DNA of 64,000 nucleotides. It comes from Nitratireductor pacificus pht-3B (GTDB lineage Bacteria > Pseudomonadota > Alphaproteobacteria > Rhizobiales > Rhizobiaceae). The DNA lies in the NCBI RefSeq assembly GCF_000300335.1, contig NZ_AMRM01000006.1:174380-238379 (forward strand). The letters run 5' to 3'. Of the stretch, positions 1 to 8,602 are shown piece by piece (position 1 is the stretch's first letter; each line of letters starts with the position of its first letter). The notes below the pieces were generated by a model. That model did no database searches, was not told where the DNA came from, and worked only from the letters and a program-made list of their open reading frames with translations. Position numbers and translations under genes: made by a program.

Positions 1-878
1 CAGTTCAGGGTTTCGCGCCAGTCGGTCATGCGGATCGGCGTGCCGTGCGTTCCTGTCTCGAAGCGCACGAAGCGGGCGGGATAGTTCGGCGCGGCCCGGC
101 GGATGCGCTGGAAGAAGGCCTCCTGCTTCTCCACCGCGAAAACCGGATCGCGGCTGCCATGGCCGAAGAAAACGGGCACGCGCCCGGCGAAGGCCGGCGC
201 CTCGAGAAAACCCTCGTCCCACATCGATCCCAGCAGGAGCAGGCCGCCGAGGCGCTTGGCCGTCGCCGGGTCGCTCGCCAGCATCCAGCAGAGAGCACCG
301 CCCATCGAACCGCAGGCGACGAAAACCGGCGCACCCGGGGAGCGCGTGGCGTAGTGGTCGATCAGGGCGGCGATCTCGCGCGCGCCCTGCGCGGAGAAGT
401 CGGAGAAATCGGGCGACAGATACAATCCCCCGGCGTTCGCCATCAGGTTCTTGATGCGGTTGAAATTGCCGCCGAAGGTGAAATCGTCGACGCCCTGCCG
501 GCGGTTGCCGCCCTGCCCATGCAGGTAGAGGACGATGGCGCTGGCGCGCTCGCGCGTCCCGACCGCGACGTGGCGCACGGTGCCGGCGGACGTCCTGAGC
601 GCCAGATCCTCCTGCACCCGGCGCACTCCGGTGGAGATATACCCTCCGTTGACCCGCCTTTCGGGGATGTCGTCGCGTCCGTTGATATCGCGCATCTCGC
701 GATAGTCGACCACGCGGTAGCTCCCGTCGCCGCTGGCGGACAGGAGCGCCGGATAGGCGAACAGCCGGTCCTTTTGCGGAGGAAGCTCGAGCGCATGGGC
801 CGGCTGCGAAAAGACCATGACGGACGCAGCGAACAAAGCCAATTTGCACCAATGGCTTACGGAGGAAATCGAATTCAT
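1..878 (-). CDS. Secreted alpha/beta hydrolase, 3' end beyond the window
   Basis: Partial gene: the reading frame is open from the ATG at 878 to the left edge, so the C-terminus is missing. The protein starts with a typical signal peptide (charged start, hydrophobic core, QPAHA cleavage region near residue 29). An alpha/beta hydrolase fold is indicated by the nucleophile elbow GSMGG (complement of about 290-310), a later SRDPV acid motif and a GTHGTP histidine motif, giving a plausible Ser-Asp-His triad. The ATG overlaps the stop codon of the upstream gene (ATGA), so it is the last visible gene of the cox-type maturation operon. The substrate is unknown; it could be an esterase or a polyester/peptide hydrolase. 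A role in molybdoenzyme maturation is not evident from its sequence, and co-transcription is inferred from the overlap. Confidence 0.75.
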   Translation of the reverse strand, partial: MNSISSVSHWCKLALFAASVMVFSQPAHALELPPQKDRLFAYPALLSASGDGSYRVVDYREMRDINGRDDIPERRVNGGYISTGVRRVQEDLALRTSAGTVRHVAVGTRERASAIVLYLHGQGGNRRQGVDDFTFGGNFNRIKNLMANAGGLYLSPDFSDFSAQGAREIAALIDHYATRSPGAPVFVACGSMGGALCWMLASDPATAKRLGGLLLLGSMWDEGFLEAPAFAGRVPVFFGHGSRDPVFAVEKQEAFFQRIRRAAPNYPARFVRFETGTHGTPIRMTDWRETLN

Positions 879-2485
879 TGAATCAGCACGCCGCCGGCTT
901 CCTCGAGCGCTTCCGGCGTGTCCACGTCCAGATGCGCCGCGGCGCCCACCTCCACGTCGATGACGGCAAAAAGCCCCTGCTCGACCACATGGCGGGCGCC
1001 GGTATCGCCCCGCAAGCGCCCGATCTCGGCAAACAGGGCGCGCGGCAGGAGCACCGGATTGCCGCGCTTGCCATTGTGCGAGGCGCGCACCACGCTGTTG
1101 CCGCCCGCCGCGCGGAACGCCTCGATCAGGAGGTCCAGGTCGCCGGCCGTGATGCCGGGCATGTCCGCAAGCACGATCAGGGCCCCGGCCGCATCATCCG
1201 GCAGCGCGGCGATGCCCGCGCGCAGCGAACCCGACAGGCCCTCCGCATAGGCGGGATTGACCGCCTCGGCCAATCCAAGCCCGTCGAGCGCCATGCGCAC
1301 GCGGTCGGCCTGATGGCCGAGCACCGCGACGGCGCCATCGGCCTCGCTGCGCGCAAGCGCCGAGGCCGTGCGGCGCACGAGCGGCGTGCCGTCGAAATCG
1401 GCCAGAAGCTTGTTCCCGGCACCCATGCGGCGCGACTGCCCGGCGGCAAGAAGCACGCCCCATACCGGCAGGGCGCGCGCCTGCCGGGCGGGTTCGCGCG
1501 GCTGCGGACGGGTCGGGATCTCGGCCAGCAGGCCGCCGACGCCCATGCCCGCAATGTCGGATCCCGTCACGGACAGTCCCGCCATCAGGCGGTCGAGAAC
1601 CCAGTCGAAGCCGTTGGTCTTCGGACTGCGGGCGCAGCCCGGCGCGCCGAGGACCGGCTTGCCGCCGATCTCGCCGATGACCAGAAGATTGCCCGGATCG
1701 ACCGGCATGCCGACGCGTTCGACGCGCCCGCCGGCCCGCCGGATCGCCGCGGGAATGACATCGTCCGCGTCGCAGACCGCCGACGCGCCGAAGACCAGAA
1801 GAAGATCGCTTTCCTCGACCAGCGCGCCGATGGCCGCCGCGACGGCCTTTTCATCGTGTTCGGGGCGCAGTTCGCGGCCGGGCGCGCTTCCCGAGCGCGC
1901 CAGGCGCTCGGCGGTGATGCGCGCCGTCTTGTCGAGCACGCTCGGCTTCAGGCTCGGCAGCACCGTCTGCACCACGCCGACGCGCCGGGCGGCGAAGGGG
2001 CGGACGGAGAAGGCGTCCCGCCCCGCCACCGTCTCCGCGGCTTCCGCGATACGCGTCTCCGCGACGGCGAAGGGAATGATCTTGACCGTCGCCACCATCT
2101 GCCCGGCACTGACGGCGGTAAAGGGCGGCAGGGTGGCGATGGTGATCGCGGGATCGACGCCGTTGAAGGCGTCGATCATCGCCCTGTCGACGGTGAACAG
2201 GCCGGCATTGGCCGCATAGAGATTGACCCGGCCGGTGGACGGTGCGCGCGCCTCGATGCCTGGGGTCACGAAGCTGGCCGCGAGGCGCGCCGCCGCCTCG
2301 TCCTCGCCGAGGTCGCCGGGATCCAGGCGCGCGGCGGTCACCGTCTCGACACCGGCAGCCTTCAGCAGCGCGATGTCGCCGGCGGTCAGCCGATGCGCCT
2401 TGCGCAGCCGGGTGTCGCCGGCGAGCGTCGCGTGTGCAAGAACCGCGCCCTCGGCGTGGTCTATGGAAACCGGTCCGAACTTCAC
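875..2485 (-). CDS. Molybdopterin-binding / MobA-like nucleotidyltransferase fusion
   Basis: A two-domain protein of 536 residues. Residues about 1-330 resemble MoeA/MoCF-type molybdopterin-binding domains, with a conserved stretch near 225-300 (VFGASAV, then GEIGGKPVLGAPGCARSPKTN). Residues about 343-530 form a MobA/MocA-like NTP transferase carrying the nucleotide motif LLAAGQSRRMG, a LADMPG metal-site motif and an RGNPVLLP segment. Enzymes of this kind add CMP or GMP to molybdopterin to make the dinucleotide cofactor of molybdenum hydroxylases. The start is GTG at 2485, overlapping the upstream XdhC stop as GTGA. Its place downstream of coxDE and xdhC homologues suggests it makes MCD for a xanthine oxidase-family enzyme. 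Whether the product is cytosine- or guanine-dinucleotide cannot be read from the sequence. Confidence 0.85.
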   Translation of the reverse strand: MKFGPVSIDHAEGAVLAHATLAGDTRLRKAHRLTAGDIALLKAAGVETVTAARLDPGDLGEDEAAARLAASFVTPGIEARAPSTGRVNLYAANAGLFTVDRAMIDAFNGVDPAITIATLPPFTAVSAGQMVATVKIIPFAVAETRIAEAAETVAGRDAFSVRPFAARRVGVVQTVLPSLKPSVLDKTARITAERLARSGSAPGRELRPEHDEKAVAAAIGALVEESDLLLVFGASAVCDADDVIPAAIRRAGGRVERVGMPVDPGNLLVIGEIGGKPVLGAPGCARSPKTNGFDWVLDRLMAGLSVTGSDIAGMGVGGLLAEIPTRPQPREPARQARALPVWGVLLAAGQSRRMGAGNKLLADFDGTPLVRRTASALARSEADGAVAVLGHQADRVRMALDGLGLAEAVNPAYAEGLSGSLRAGIAALPDDAAGALIVLADMPGITAGDLDLLIEAFRAAGGNSVVRASHNGKRGNPVLLPRALFAEIGRLRGDTGARHVVEQGLFAVIDVEVGAAAHLDVDTPEALEEAGGVLIQ

Positions 2486-3201
2486 GCCGCCTGTTCCTTC
2501 CCGGCGCCCGTGCGGACCGCCAGACCGCGCGAGCGCAAGGCGGCAATGACCGATCCGAGAACGGCCACCGCGATCTCGGCGGGCGTGGAGGCCCCGATGT
2601 TGAGGCCGATGGGCGCCTCGATGCGCGCGAGCGCCTCAGGCGACGCGCCGGCCGCCATCAGCCGCTCGACGCGCTTGGCGTGGGTTTTGCGGCTGCCGAG
2701 CGCGCCGATGTAGAAGCATTCCGCATCCAGTCCCGCCAGGATCGCCGGGTCGTCGATCTTCGGGTCGTGGGTGAGCGCGGCCAGCGCCGTATAGGCGTCC
2801 AGCGGCGTCCGCTGCAGCACCGCGTCCGGCCATTCGGCATGGAGCGCGACGCCGGGGAAGCGTTCCGGCGAGGCAAAGGCGGTGCGCGGGTCGATGATCG
2901 TCAGGTCGAAGCCGGCGAGGCGCGCCATCGGCGCAAGCGCCTGGCTGATGTGGACGGCGCCGATCACCACAAGGCGCGGCGGCGGCAGATGCACGTTGAG
3001 GAAAAAGTTCCCGCCGTCGATCTCGACGGCGCCGGAACGGCCCGAGCGGAAGGCGCGGTCAACCGCCTCGCCAAGCGCGCCCGCCACCGTGTCGCCCTCG
3101 CGGATCACCCGGTCGCGGCCGCCCGCAAGCTCGGTCAGCAGGATCGCGGCGCGGCGTTCGCGGCGCAGGGCGTTGAGTTTCTTGAGCGACAGCGGATCCA
3201 T
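2482..3201 (-). CDS. XdhC-family protein, C-terminal (Rossmann) half
   Basis: 239 residues corresponding to the C-terminal Rossmann part of XdhC/CoxI-type proteins, which bind and insert molybdenum cofactor into xanthine dehydrogenase-family enzymes. The Rossmann start reads LVVIGAVHISQAL; the more usual GAGH is GAVH here. Further conserved segments are LTHDPKIDDPAIL and YIGALGSRKTHAKRVERL. I start it at the ATG at 3201 (MDPLSLKK), which overlaps the stop of the N-terminal half by one base; an upstream extension to 3261 would run far into the previous gene. The two halves, fused in many bacteria, are separate translationally coupled genes here. Cytoplasmic. Confidence 0.87.
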   Translation of the reverse strand: MDPLSLKKLNALRRERRAAILLTELAGGRDRVIREGDTVAGALGEAVDRAFRSGRSGAVEIDGGNFFLNVHLPPPRLVVIGAVHISQALAPMARLAGFDLTIIDPRTAFASPERFPGVALHAEWPDAVLQRTPLDAYTALAALTHDPKIDDPAILAGLDAECFYIGALGSRKTHAKRVERLMAAGASPEALARIEAPIGLNIGASTPAEIAVAVLGSVIAALRSRGLAVRTGAGKEQAA

Positions 3202-3551
3202 CAGCCCAGCCTCTCGACATAGACCCTGATGCGCCCGCCGCAGGAGAGACCCACTTCCCATGCGGTCTCGTCGGCGACGCCGAATTCCAGCATCCGAGGC
3301 GTGCCCTGCGCCAGGACGTCGGCCGCCTCGGCCACCACCGCCCCCTCCACGCAGCCGCCGGAAACCGAGCCCTCGAAATTGCCTTCGGCGTCGATCACCA
3401 GATGGCTGCCGACCGGGCGCGGCGCCGATCCCCAGGTCTCGACCACGGTGGCGATCGCCACGTCCCTGCCGGCCTTCATCCAGTCCTCGGCGATCATCAG
3501 GGGATCGCCCCGGGCGGTGGACGGGCTGAGCGGTTCGGTGATGTCAGGCAT
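3201..3551 (-). CDS. XdhC-family protein, N-terminal (CoxI-type) half
   Basis: A 116-residue protein matching the N-terminal XdhC/CoxI domain. Diagnostic motifs are VETWGSAPRPVGSHLVI, the glycine/cysteine motif SVSGGCVEGAVV, and GLSCGGRIRVYVE at the C-terminus. These conserved cysteines belong to the sulfuration and Moco-handling function of the family. Start ATG 3551 has a GGAG about seven bases upstream and overlaps the coxE stop by eight bases; ATG 3557 is the alternative. It is followed with a one-base overlap by the Rossmann half, so the two probably form one functional XdhC. Confidence 0.85.
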   Translation of the reverse strand: MPDITEPLSPSTARGDPLMIAEDWMKAGRDVAIATVVETWGSAPRPVGSHLVIDAEGNFEGSVSGGCVEGAVVAEAADVLAQGTPRMLEFGVADETAWEVGLSCGGRIRVYVERLG

Positions 3552-4800
3552 TGGCATTTCTCCCATCTCCCATATGGGCATGACGATGCCCCGGTGCCAA
3601 GTCCCCGAAACGCCTTCCTGGAGCCTGCAGGGCGGCGCAAAGGTCGGACAGCGCATCGAGGGAATGAACGGGGCGCAGTTCGTCCACATGAGGCAGCATG
3701 GCGCGCATGCCGCGCGCACGCGGCTCGAACCCGTCGAAGCCGAGCAGCGGGTTGAGCCAGATCAGCCGGCGGCACGATTTGTGAAGCCGCTCCATCTCGC
3801 GCGACAGGACCTCGATGTGGTCGCGCTCCAGCCCGTCGGTGATCAGAAGGACGATGGCGCCCTGTCCCAGGACGCGCCGCGACCAGAGACGGTTGAACGC
3901 CTCCAGCGCCGTGCCGATGCGCGTGCCGCCCGACCAGTCCCGGACGGCTTTCGACGCCTCGGCGAGCGCCTCGTCGGGATCGCGGCGGGTCAGCGGACGG
4001 GTGATGTTGGTGAGCCGCGTGCCGAAGGTGAAGCTCGCGACGCGGCGGCGCTTCTCGGTCAGCGCATGAAGGAAATGCAGGAAGATGCGCGAATACTGGC
4101 TCATCGAGCCGGAGATGTCGACCAGCGCCACCAGCGGCGGGGCGGTGCGCCGGGGCGAGCGGAATTTCGGCAGGATCAGGTCGCCGCCGGTCCGGAGGCT
4201 GAGGCGCAGCATGGCGCGCGGATCGACCCGGACGCCGCGCGGATCGGGCCGGAAACGGCGGGTCGCCACCCGGTCGAAGGGCAGGACGAGATCGCGCAGG
4301 GCAAGCCGCGCCTCGGCCAGTTCCGCCGCCGACATCTGGGCGAAATCCCGGCGGCGCAGAACCTCCATCGCGGTAAAGGAAAGCCGCGCGTCCAGCTCGA
4401 ATTCGGGTTTCCTGCGCAGGATGCCCCGCCGCTCCTCGTCTAGCGCATCCTCGGCCCGGCGCGCGGCGGTGCGCGGCTTCTCGCGCAGCACCTCGGCCTC
4501 CTCGCCGCCATCGTCGGAGATGTCGCGCTCCTCGCGGCGCGCCCAGTAGAGGCGGAACGCCTCCTCGAACAGCGCATGATCCTCGCGGCGCGAGACCAGC
4601 GTCGCATGCAGCGTCCAGTAAAAATCCTCGCGCCGCTCGATGCCGACCGCCAGAACGGCCTGGATCGCGTCCATCACGGCGGCCGGGCCGACCCGCATAC
4701 CGGCGCGGCGCAGCACGCGCGCGAAACCGACGATCCGGTCGGCGAGGCGCGCCGATGGCGGCTGGCTGCGGGATCGCGCGCTGTCGTTTCGGGCCGTCAC
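3544..4800 (-). CDS. coxE: VWA domain protein, CoxE-like
   Basis: A 418-residue protein with a C-terminal von Willebrand A domain. The MIDAS metal site DISGSMS starts at residue 228, followed by conserved GGTRIGTALEAFN and a LLITDGLERD strand. In Oligotropha carboxidovorans, CoxD (AAA+) and CoxE/CoxF work together to build the [CuSMoO2] active site of carbon monoxide dehydrogenase; MoxR-VWA pairs are general metalloenzyme-maturation chaperones. The start is GTG at 4800, one base after the coxD stop. No membrane segment is visible. Assignment to the CoxE family is strong; the exact client enzyme is inferred from the neighbours. Confidence 0.85.
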   Translation of the reverse strand: MTARNDSARSRSQPPSARLADRIVGFARVLRRAGMRVGPAAVMDAIQAVLAVGIERREDFYWTLHATLVSRREDHALFEEAFRLYWARREERDISDDGGEEAEVLREKPRTAARRAEDALDEERRGILRRKPEFELDARLSFTAMEVLRRRDFAQMSAAELAEARLALRDLVLPFDRVATRRFRPDPRGVRVDPRAMLRLSLRTGGDLILPKFRSPRRTAPPLVALVDISGSMSQYSRIFLHFLHALTEKRRRVASFTFGTRLTNITRPLTRRDPDEALAEASKAVRDWSGGTRIGTALEAFNRLWSRRVLGQGAIVLLITDGLERDHIEVLSREMERLHKSCRRLIWLNPLLGFDGFEPRARGMRAMLPHVDELRPVHSLDALSDLCAALQAPGRRFGDLAPGHRHAHMGDGRNANA

Positions 4801-4801
4801 G

Positions 4802-5716
4802 CTATCCGGCCTTCACCGCGTCCAGAACGTTCTGTCCCTCGCCCTCCTCCAGGCGGGCGATGTCGTCCTGGTATTTCAGGAGAACGCCCATCGTGTCCGA
4901 AACGGTGTCCGCGTCGAGCCGGTCCCTTCCGAGCGCCGTCAGCGCGGTCGCCCAGTCGATCGTCTCGGCGACGCCGGGAGCCTTGAACAGGTCGAGCTCG
5001 CGCAGCTTCTGGGCGAAAGCCACCACCTCTCCGGCGAGCTGCCGGTTGGCATGCGGCACCTTGCGGGCAAGGATCTCCAGCTCCCGCGCCGCATCGGGGT
5101 AATCGACCCAGTGATAGAGGCAACGCCGCTTCAGGGCGTCGTGGATCTCGCGCGTGCGGTTGGTGGTGATGACGACGATCGGCGGTTCCTCGGCGCGGAT
5201 CGTGCCCAGTTCGGGGACGCTCACCTGATAATCGGAAAGGACCTCGAGCAGATAGGCCTCGAACGCCTCGTCGGCACGGTCGAGCTCGTCGATCAGGAAG
5301 ACCGGCGCGCCGCCAGGCCCGCCTTGCAGGGCTTCCAGAACCGGACGGCGGATCAGGTATTTTTCCGAGAACACACCGCTCTCCATCTCCGAGCGGTCCC
5401 GAATGCCGGCGGCCTCGGCAATCCGGATCTCGATCATCTGCGCAGCGTAATTCCACTCGTAGACAGCCGACGAGACGTCGAGGCCCTCATAGCATTGCAG
5501 GCGGATCAGGCGCCGCCCGAGGCCCGCGGCCAGCACCTTGGCGATCTCGGTCTTGCCGACCCCCGCCTCGCCTTCGAGAAACAGCGGACGCTGCATGGTC
5601 AGGCCGAGGAAAAGCACGGTCGCCAGCGCGCGGTCGGCCACGTAGCCGCCGGCGGTCAGGAGGTCCAGCGTCTGGTCGATGGAGTGCGGGAGTGGCTGGG
5701 GTTTTGCGTCGGACAT
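4802..5716 (-). CDS. coxD: MoxR-family AAA+ ATPase, CoxD-like
   Basis: 304 residues. Walker A GEAGVGKTE is at residues 49-57, Walker B VFLIDELDRADE near 139-150, and sensor region VITTNRTREIHDALKRR follows, as in MoxR/CoxD ATPases. These hexameric AAA+ proteins remodel immature metalloenzymes together with a VWA partner. The ATG at 5716 (MSDAK) was chosen because a purine-rich GGGGGCAGG precedes it; an in-frame ATG at 5734 is the alternative. The gene is nearly contiguous with coxE and lies 29 bp after the flavin reductase gene, so it is probably the second gene of the operon. No CODH structural subunit is present in the window. Confidence 0.87.
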   Translation of the reverse strand: MSDAKPQPLPHSIDQTLDLLTAGGYVADRALATVLFLGLTMQRPLFLEGEAGVGKTEIAKVLAAGLGRRLIRLQCYEGLDVSSAVYEWNYAAQMIEIRIAEAAGIRDRSEMESGVFSEKYLIRRPVLEALQGGPGGAPVFLIDELDRADEAFEAYLLEVLSDYQVSVPELGTIRAEEPPIVVITTNRTREIHDALKRRCLYHWVDYPDAARELEILARKVPHANRQLAGEVVAFAQKLRELDLFKAPGVAETIDWATALTALGRDRLDADTVSDTMGVLLKYQDDIARLEEGEGQNVLDAVKAG

Positions 5717-5745
5717 CCTGCCCCCGGTCTGCATTTCAGGTAGCC

Positions 5746-6240
5746 CTACAATACCCGGTAACCGCGATCATGATAGAGGAGTGGACGCAGATTTGCGCCG
5801 ATGCTGAGACCCGCGACCCGGCCGAAATGGACGCGATGCGTCGCCAGATCGACCGTCTGGACGATGTGGCAGTCGAAGACGGCGACGGCCCCCGGCAGCG
5901 TCGGTGCGCCGGTCGCAATGGTTTCCCATTCGGCGAGGCCGAAGCGCTCTTCCGGCGGCAGGCCGGTCAGGCCGGAGAAGGCATTGGATAATTCCTCATG
6001 CTCCGCCGCCAGCGTGTTCAGCGCGAAGACGCCATTTTCGGCGAAACATGCGTTGCTGGGGTTTTCGCGGTTGAGGCAGACGAGAACGGTCGGCGGGTTG
6101 TCGGATACCGAACAGGCGGCGATCGCCGTCACGCCCCGGCGGCCGGCCGGGCCGTCGGTGGTGACGACATGCACCGCACCGGCAAATCGGGCCATGGCAT
6201 CGCGATAGTGGCGCGGTTCGATCTCGTTTGTCTTCAACAC
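5746..6240 (-). CDS. Flavin reductase-like domain protein (FMN-binding)
   Basis: About 164 residues of the flavin reductase-like split-barrel family, which uses NAD(P)H to reduce FMN/FAD for a partner monooxygenase. Family-typical stretches are RFAGAVHVVTTDGPAGRRG, the AACSVSDNPPTVLVCLNR core and FGLAEWETIATGAPTLPGA. No ATG fits the full domain: I used GTG at 6240 (before LKTNEIEPRHYRDAMARF), while TTG codons just upstream and a later ATG are alternatives, so the start is uncertain. It heads the minus-strand maturation operon and is divergent from the binding-protein gene at 6489. No monooxygenase partner is visible. Confidence 0.75.
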   Translation of the reverse strand: MLKTNEIEPRHYRDAMARFAGAVHVVTTDGPAGRRGVTAIAACSVSDNPPTVLVCLNRENPSNACFAENGVFALNTLAAEHEELSNAFSGLTGLPPEERFGLAEWETIATGAPTLPGAVAVFDCHIVQTVDLATHRVHFGRVAGLSIGANLRPLLYHDRGYRVL

Positions 6241-6488
6241 AATCAAATCTTTCAACTCTTTGCGTGCGATATAGGTTCGGAGAAGAGCCTTACCAAGGAG
6301 CAGCCGGGGCCGACAGGCCAAATCGGCGGAAACCGGTACGCCAGGCAACACCGCAGGACGCCGCCGGACTTGCCGCCCCAGGCAGGGCTGTTTACCAGTT
6401 TGGCGGCTTTTGGGGTTAAGCTGCCTGTGCGGGCGGCGTGATTCTCGTGCTACTGCGTGACCATCAACCGGGTGATCGACTTTCGGAC

Positions 6489-7562
6489 ATGCGCTGCCTC
6501 GCCTTCATCATGCTGCTGCCCATCGCGCTTTCCTGGTCGCCGCACGCCATGGCGCAGGACATTTCCCTCGGCGTGGCGGCGCCGCTCAGCGGCGGCTTCG
6601 CGACGCTGGGCAGGCAGATGCTGAATGGCGCGCGAACCGCGGCGGCCAGCCAGGACATGCCCGGAGCGATCGTCGAGGCGGACACCGCCTGCAGCGCCGA
6701 AGGCGGCGCCCAGGCGGCACGGATGCTGATCGAGCGCGAGGTGGATGTCGTCGTCGGGTTCCTTTGCACCGATGCCGTCGAAAGCGCCCTGCCCCTGTTC
6801 AAGGAAGCCGGCATACCGGTCGTCACGCCCGGTGTCCGTACTGCGACCCTGACCGACCAGCGCGAGCGCACGGGCTGGCCGATCTTCCGCATCGCGCCGC
6901 GCGCCGACGCCGAACGCGACGCCGTCGCCACCCTTCTGGTGGACCATTGGCGCCGGGATTTTTTCGCAATCGTCGACGACGGCACGATCTATGGCCGGGA
7001 ACTGGCGGAAACGTTGCGCGCGGCAGCCGAACTGAACGAATTGAAGCCGGTCTATGTCGATACGTTCCGGCCGCAGCTCGACAACCAGATCGGCTTGGCG
7101 GGTCGGCTGCGCCGCGCCGGCGCGACGCACGCCTTCGTCGGCGGAGACCGCAGCGACATCGCCATCCTGTCGCGCGACGCGAGGGGGATGGACTACGCGC
7201 TCGTGCTCGCCGGCGGCGAAGCGCTCAGGGCGGAAGACAGCGCCGTGCCGCTGGCGACCGGTACGTTGATGGTCGGCCTGCCGCGCTGGGCCGACATCGC
7301 GTCAGACAATGCCCTCAAAGCGCTTGCCGACGCCGAGATCGAGCCGAATGGCTATGTGCTGCCGGGCCTTGCGGCGGCGCAGATCGCCATCGCGGCAGCG
7401 CGTGCCGCGGCGAGCGCCGGAAGCAGCATCGGCGAAACCCTTTCGTCCGGCTCCTTCGCGACGGCCATCGGCGACATCTCCTTCGACGCCAAGGGCGACG
7501 CGACCGTCGAATTCTACCGCCTGTTCCGCTTCGACGGCGAGACCTTCGTGGAGGTCGAGTGA
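6489..7562 (+). CDS. ABC transporter periplasmic binding protein, branched-chain amino acid type
   Basis: 357 residues with a signal peptide ending near AMA-QD and a type I periplasmic-binding fold of the LivJ/amide family: it opens with ISLGVAAPLSGGFATLGRQMLNG and contains paired lobes such as VDVVVGFLCTDAVESALPLF. The ATG at 6489 is preferred over 6438 because it directly precedes the signal sequence. No permease or ATPase genes are adjacent, so it is an orphan receptor here. Its stop overlaps the start of the S58 hydrolase by one base, suggesting the ligand may be an amide or peptide acted on by that enzyme (inference). Confidence 0.8.
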   Translation: MRCLAFIMLLPIALSWSPHAMAQDISLGVAAPLSGGFATLGRQMLNGARTAAASQDMPGAIVEADTACSAEGGAQAARMLIEREVDVVVGFLCTDAVESALPLFKEAGIPVVTPGVRTATLTDQRERTGWPIFRIAPRADAERDAVATLLVDHWRRDFFAIVDDGTIYGRELAETLRAAAELNELKPVYVDTFRPQLDNQIGLAGRLRRAGATHAFVGGDRSDIAILSRDARGMDYALVLAGGEALRAEDSAVPLATGTLMVGLPRWADIASDNALKALADAEIEPNGYVLPGLAAAQIAIAAARAAASAGSSIGETLSSGSFATAIGDISFDAKGDATVEFYRLFRFDGETFVEVE

Positions 7563-8602
7563 TGTGGCGCCCGGGGCCGCGCAATCTGATCACCGATGTG
7601 GCGGGGCTGACCGTCGGCAACCATTCCGACGCCACCGTCAAGTCCGGGGTCACTGCGGTCCTCTGCGACCGGCCGGCCGTTGCCGGGGTCCAGGTTCTGG
7701 GCGGTGCACCGGGAACGCGCGAAACGGACCTGCTCGAACCGCACAATCTGGTCGAAGCCGTCGATGCGATCACGCTGTCGGGCGGCTCGGCCTTCGGCCT
7801 CGACGCAGCGGCGGGCGTGCAGGCGGCGTTGCGCGAAATGGGACGGGGCTTCGAGATCCTGGGCTTCCGCGTGCCGATCGTGCCGGCGGCGATCCTGTTC
7901 GACCTGCCGAATGGCGGCGACAAGGACTGGGGCCGCTTTCCACCCTATCGCGATTACGGCTTCGCGGCCGCGATGGCGGCGGACGAGGACTTCGCGCTGG
8001 GCAGCACCGGCGCCGGCACCGGCGCCAGCACGGTCGGCCTGAAGGGCGGACTGGGCTCCGCCTCCACCCTGCTCGACAACGGCGTCACCGTCGGCGCGCT
8101 CGTCGCCGTCAACGCGGTCGGATCGACCACCATCGGCGGCACGCCGCATTTCTGGGCGGCGCCCTACGAGATCGGCGACGAGTTCGGGGGCCTCGGCCTG
8201 CCGCACCCCATGCCCGACGATGCGCGGGCGGTGACGACCAAGATGCGCGCGGCCGCCGGGTCGAACACCACGATTGGCGTCATCGCCACCGACGCCAGGC
8301 TGGACAAGGCGGCGGCGAAGCGGCTGGCGATCGCCGCCCATGACGGGTTCGCCCGCGCGATCTGGCCGGCACACACGCCGGTAGACGGCGATCTGGTCTT
8401 CGCGCTGGCGACGGGCCGGAACGAGACCCCGCTCGACCTTGCCGACACGATCGACCTCGGCGCGGCGGCAGCCAGCACGATGGCGCGCGCCATCGCGCGC
8501 GGCGTTCACGCGGCAACGAGCGCCAAAGGTGATATAAGTCCGGCTTGGGATGCGCGTGCCCGCCAGTGGATGGCGGCGCACGGTGCCACGAAAGGACGAT
8601 GA
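7562..8602 (+). CDS. S58-family (DmpA/NylC-like) autoprocessing aminopeptidase or amidase
   Basis: 346 residues of the P1/S58 N-terminal nucleophile family. Motifs in order: AITLSGGSAFGLDAAAGV (about 69-86), GSTGAGTGASTVGLKGG (147-163), and GSNTTIGVIATDA near 233-245. The Asn235-Thr236 step matches the autocatalytic cleavage site of NylC, which yields a large alpha and a small beta subunit with Thr as new N-terminal nucleophile. Length is close to NylC (about 355). No signal peptide, so cytoplasmic. Related enzymes cleave D- or beta-amino amides or nylon oligomers; the natural substrate here is unknown. It overlaps the upstream binding-protein gene by one base and the downstream DUF2259 gene as ATGA. 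Confidence 0.85.
   Translation: MWRPGPRNLITDVAGLTVGNHSDATVKSGVTAVLCDRPAVAGVQVLGGAPGTRETDLLEPHNLVEAVDAITLSGGSAFGLDAAAGVQAALREMGRGFEILGFRVPIVPAAILFDLPNGGDKDWGRFPPYRDYGFAAAMAADEDFALGSTGAGTGASTVGLKGGLGSASTLLDNGVTVGALVAVNAVGSTTIGGTPHFWAAPYEIGDEFGGLGLPHPMPDDARAVTTKMRAAAGSNTTIGVIATDARLDKAAAKRLAIAAHDGFARAIWPAHTPVDGDLVFALATGRNETPLDLADTIDLGAAAASTMARAIARGVHAATSAKGDISPAWDARARQWMAAHGATKGR

Noticed and set aside
878..2713. Plus-strand open frame opposite the molybdopterin fusion gene
   Set aside because: Its Arg/His/Ala-rich translation lacks domains, whereas the minus strand carries MobA and XdhC motifs and overlapping starts and stops.
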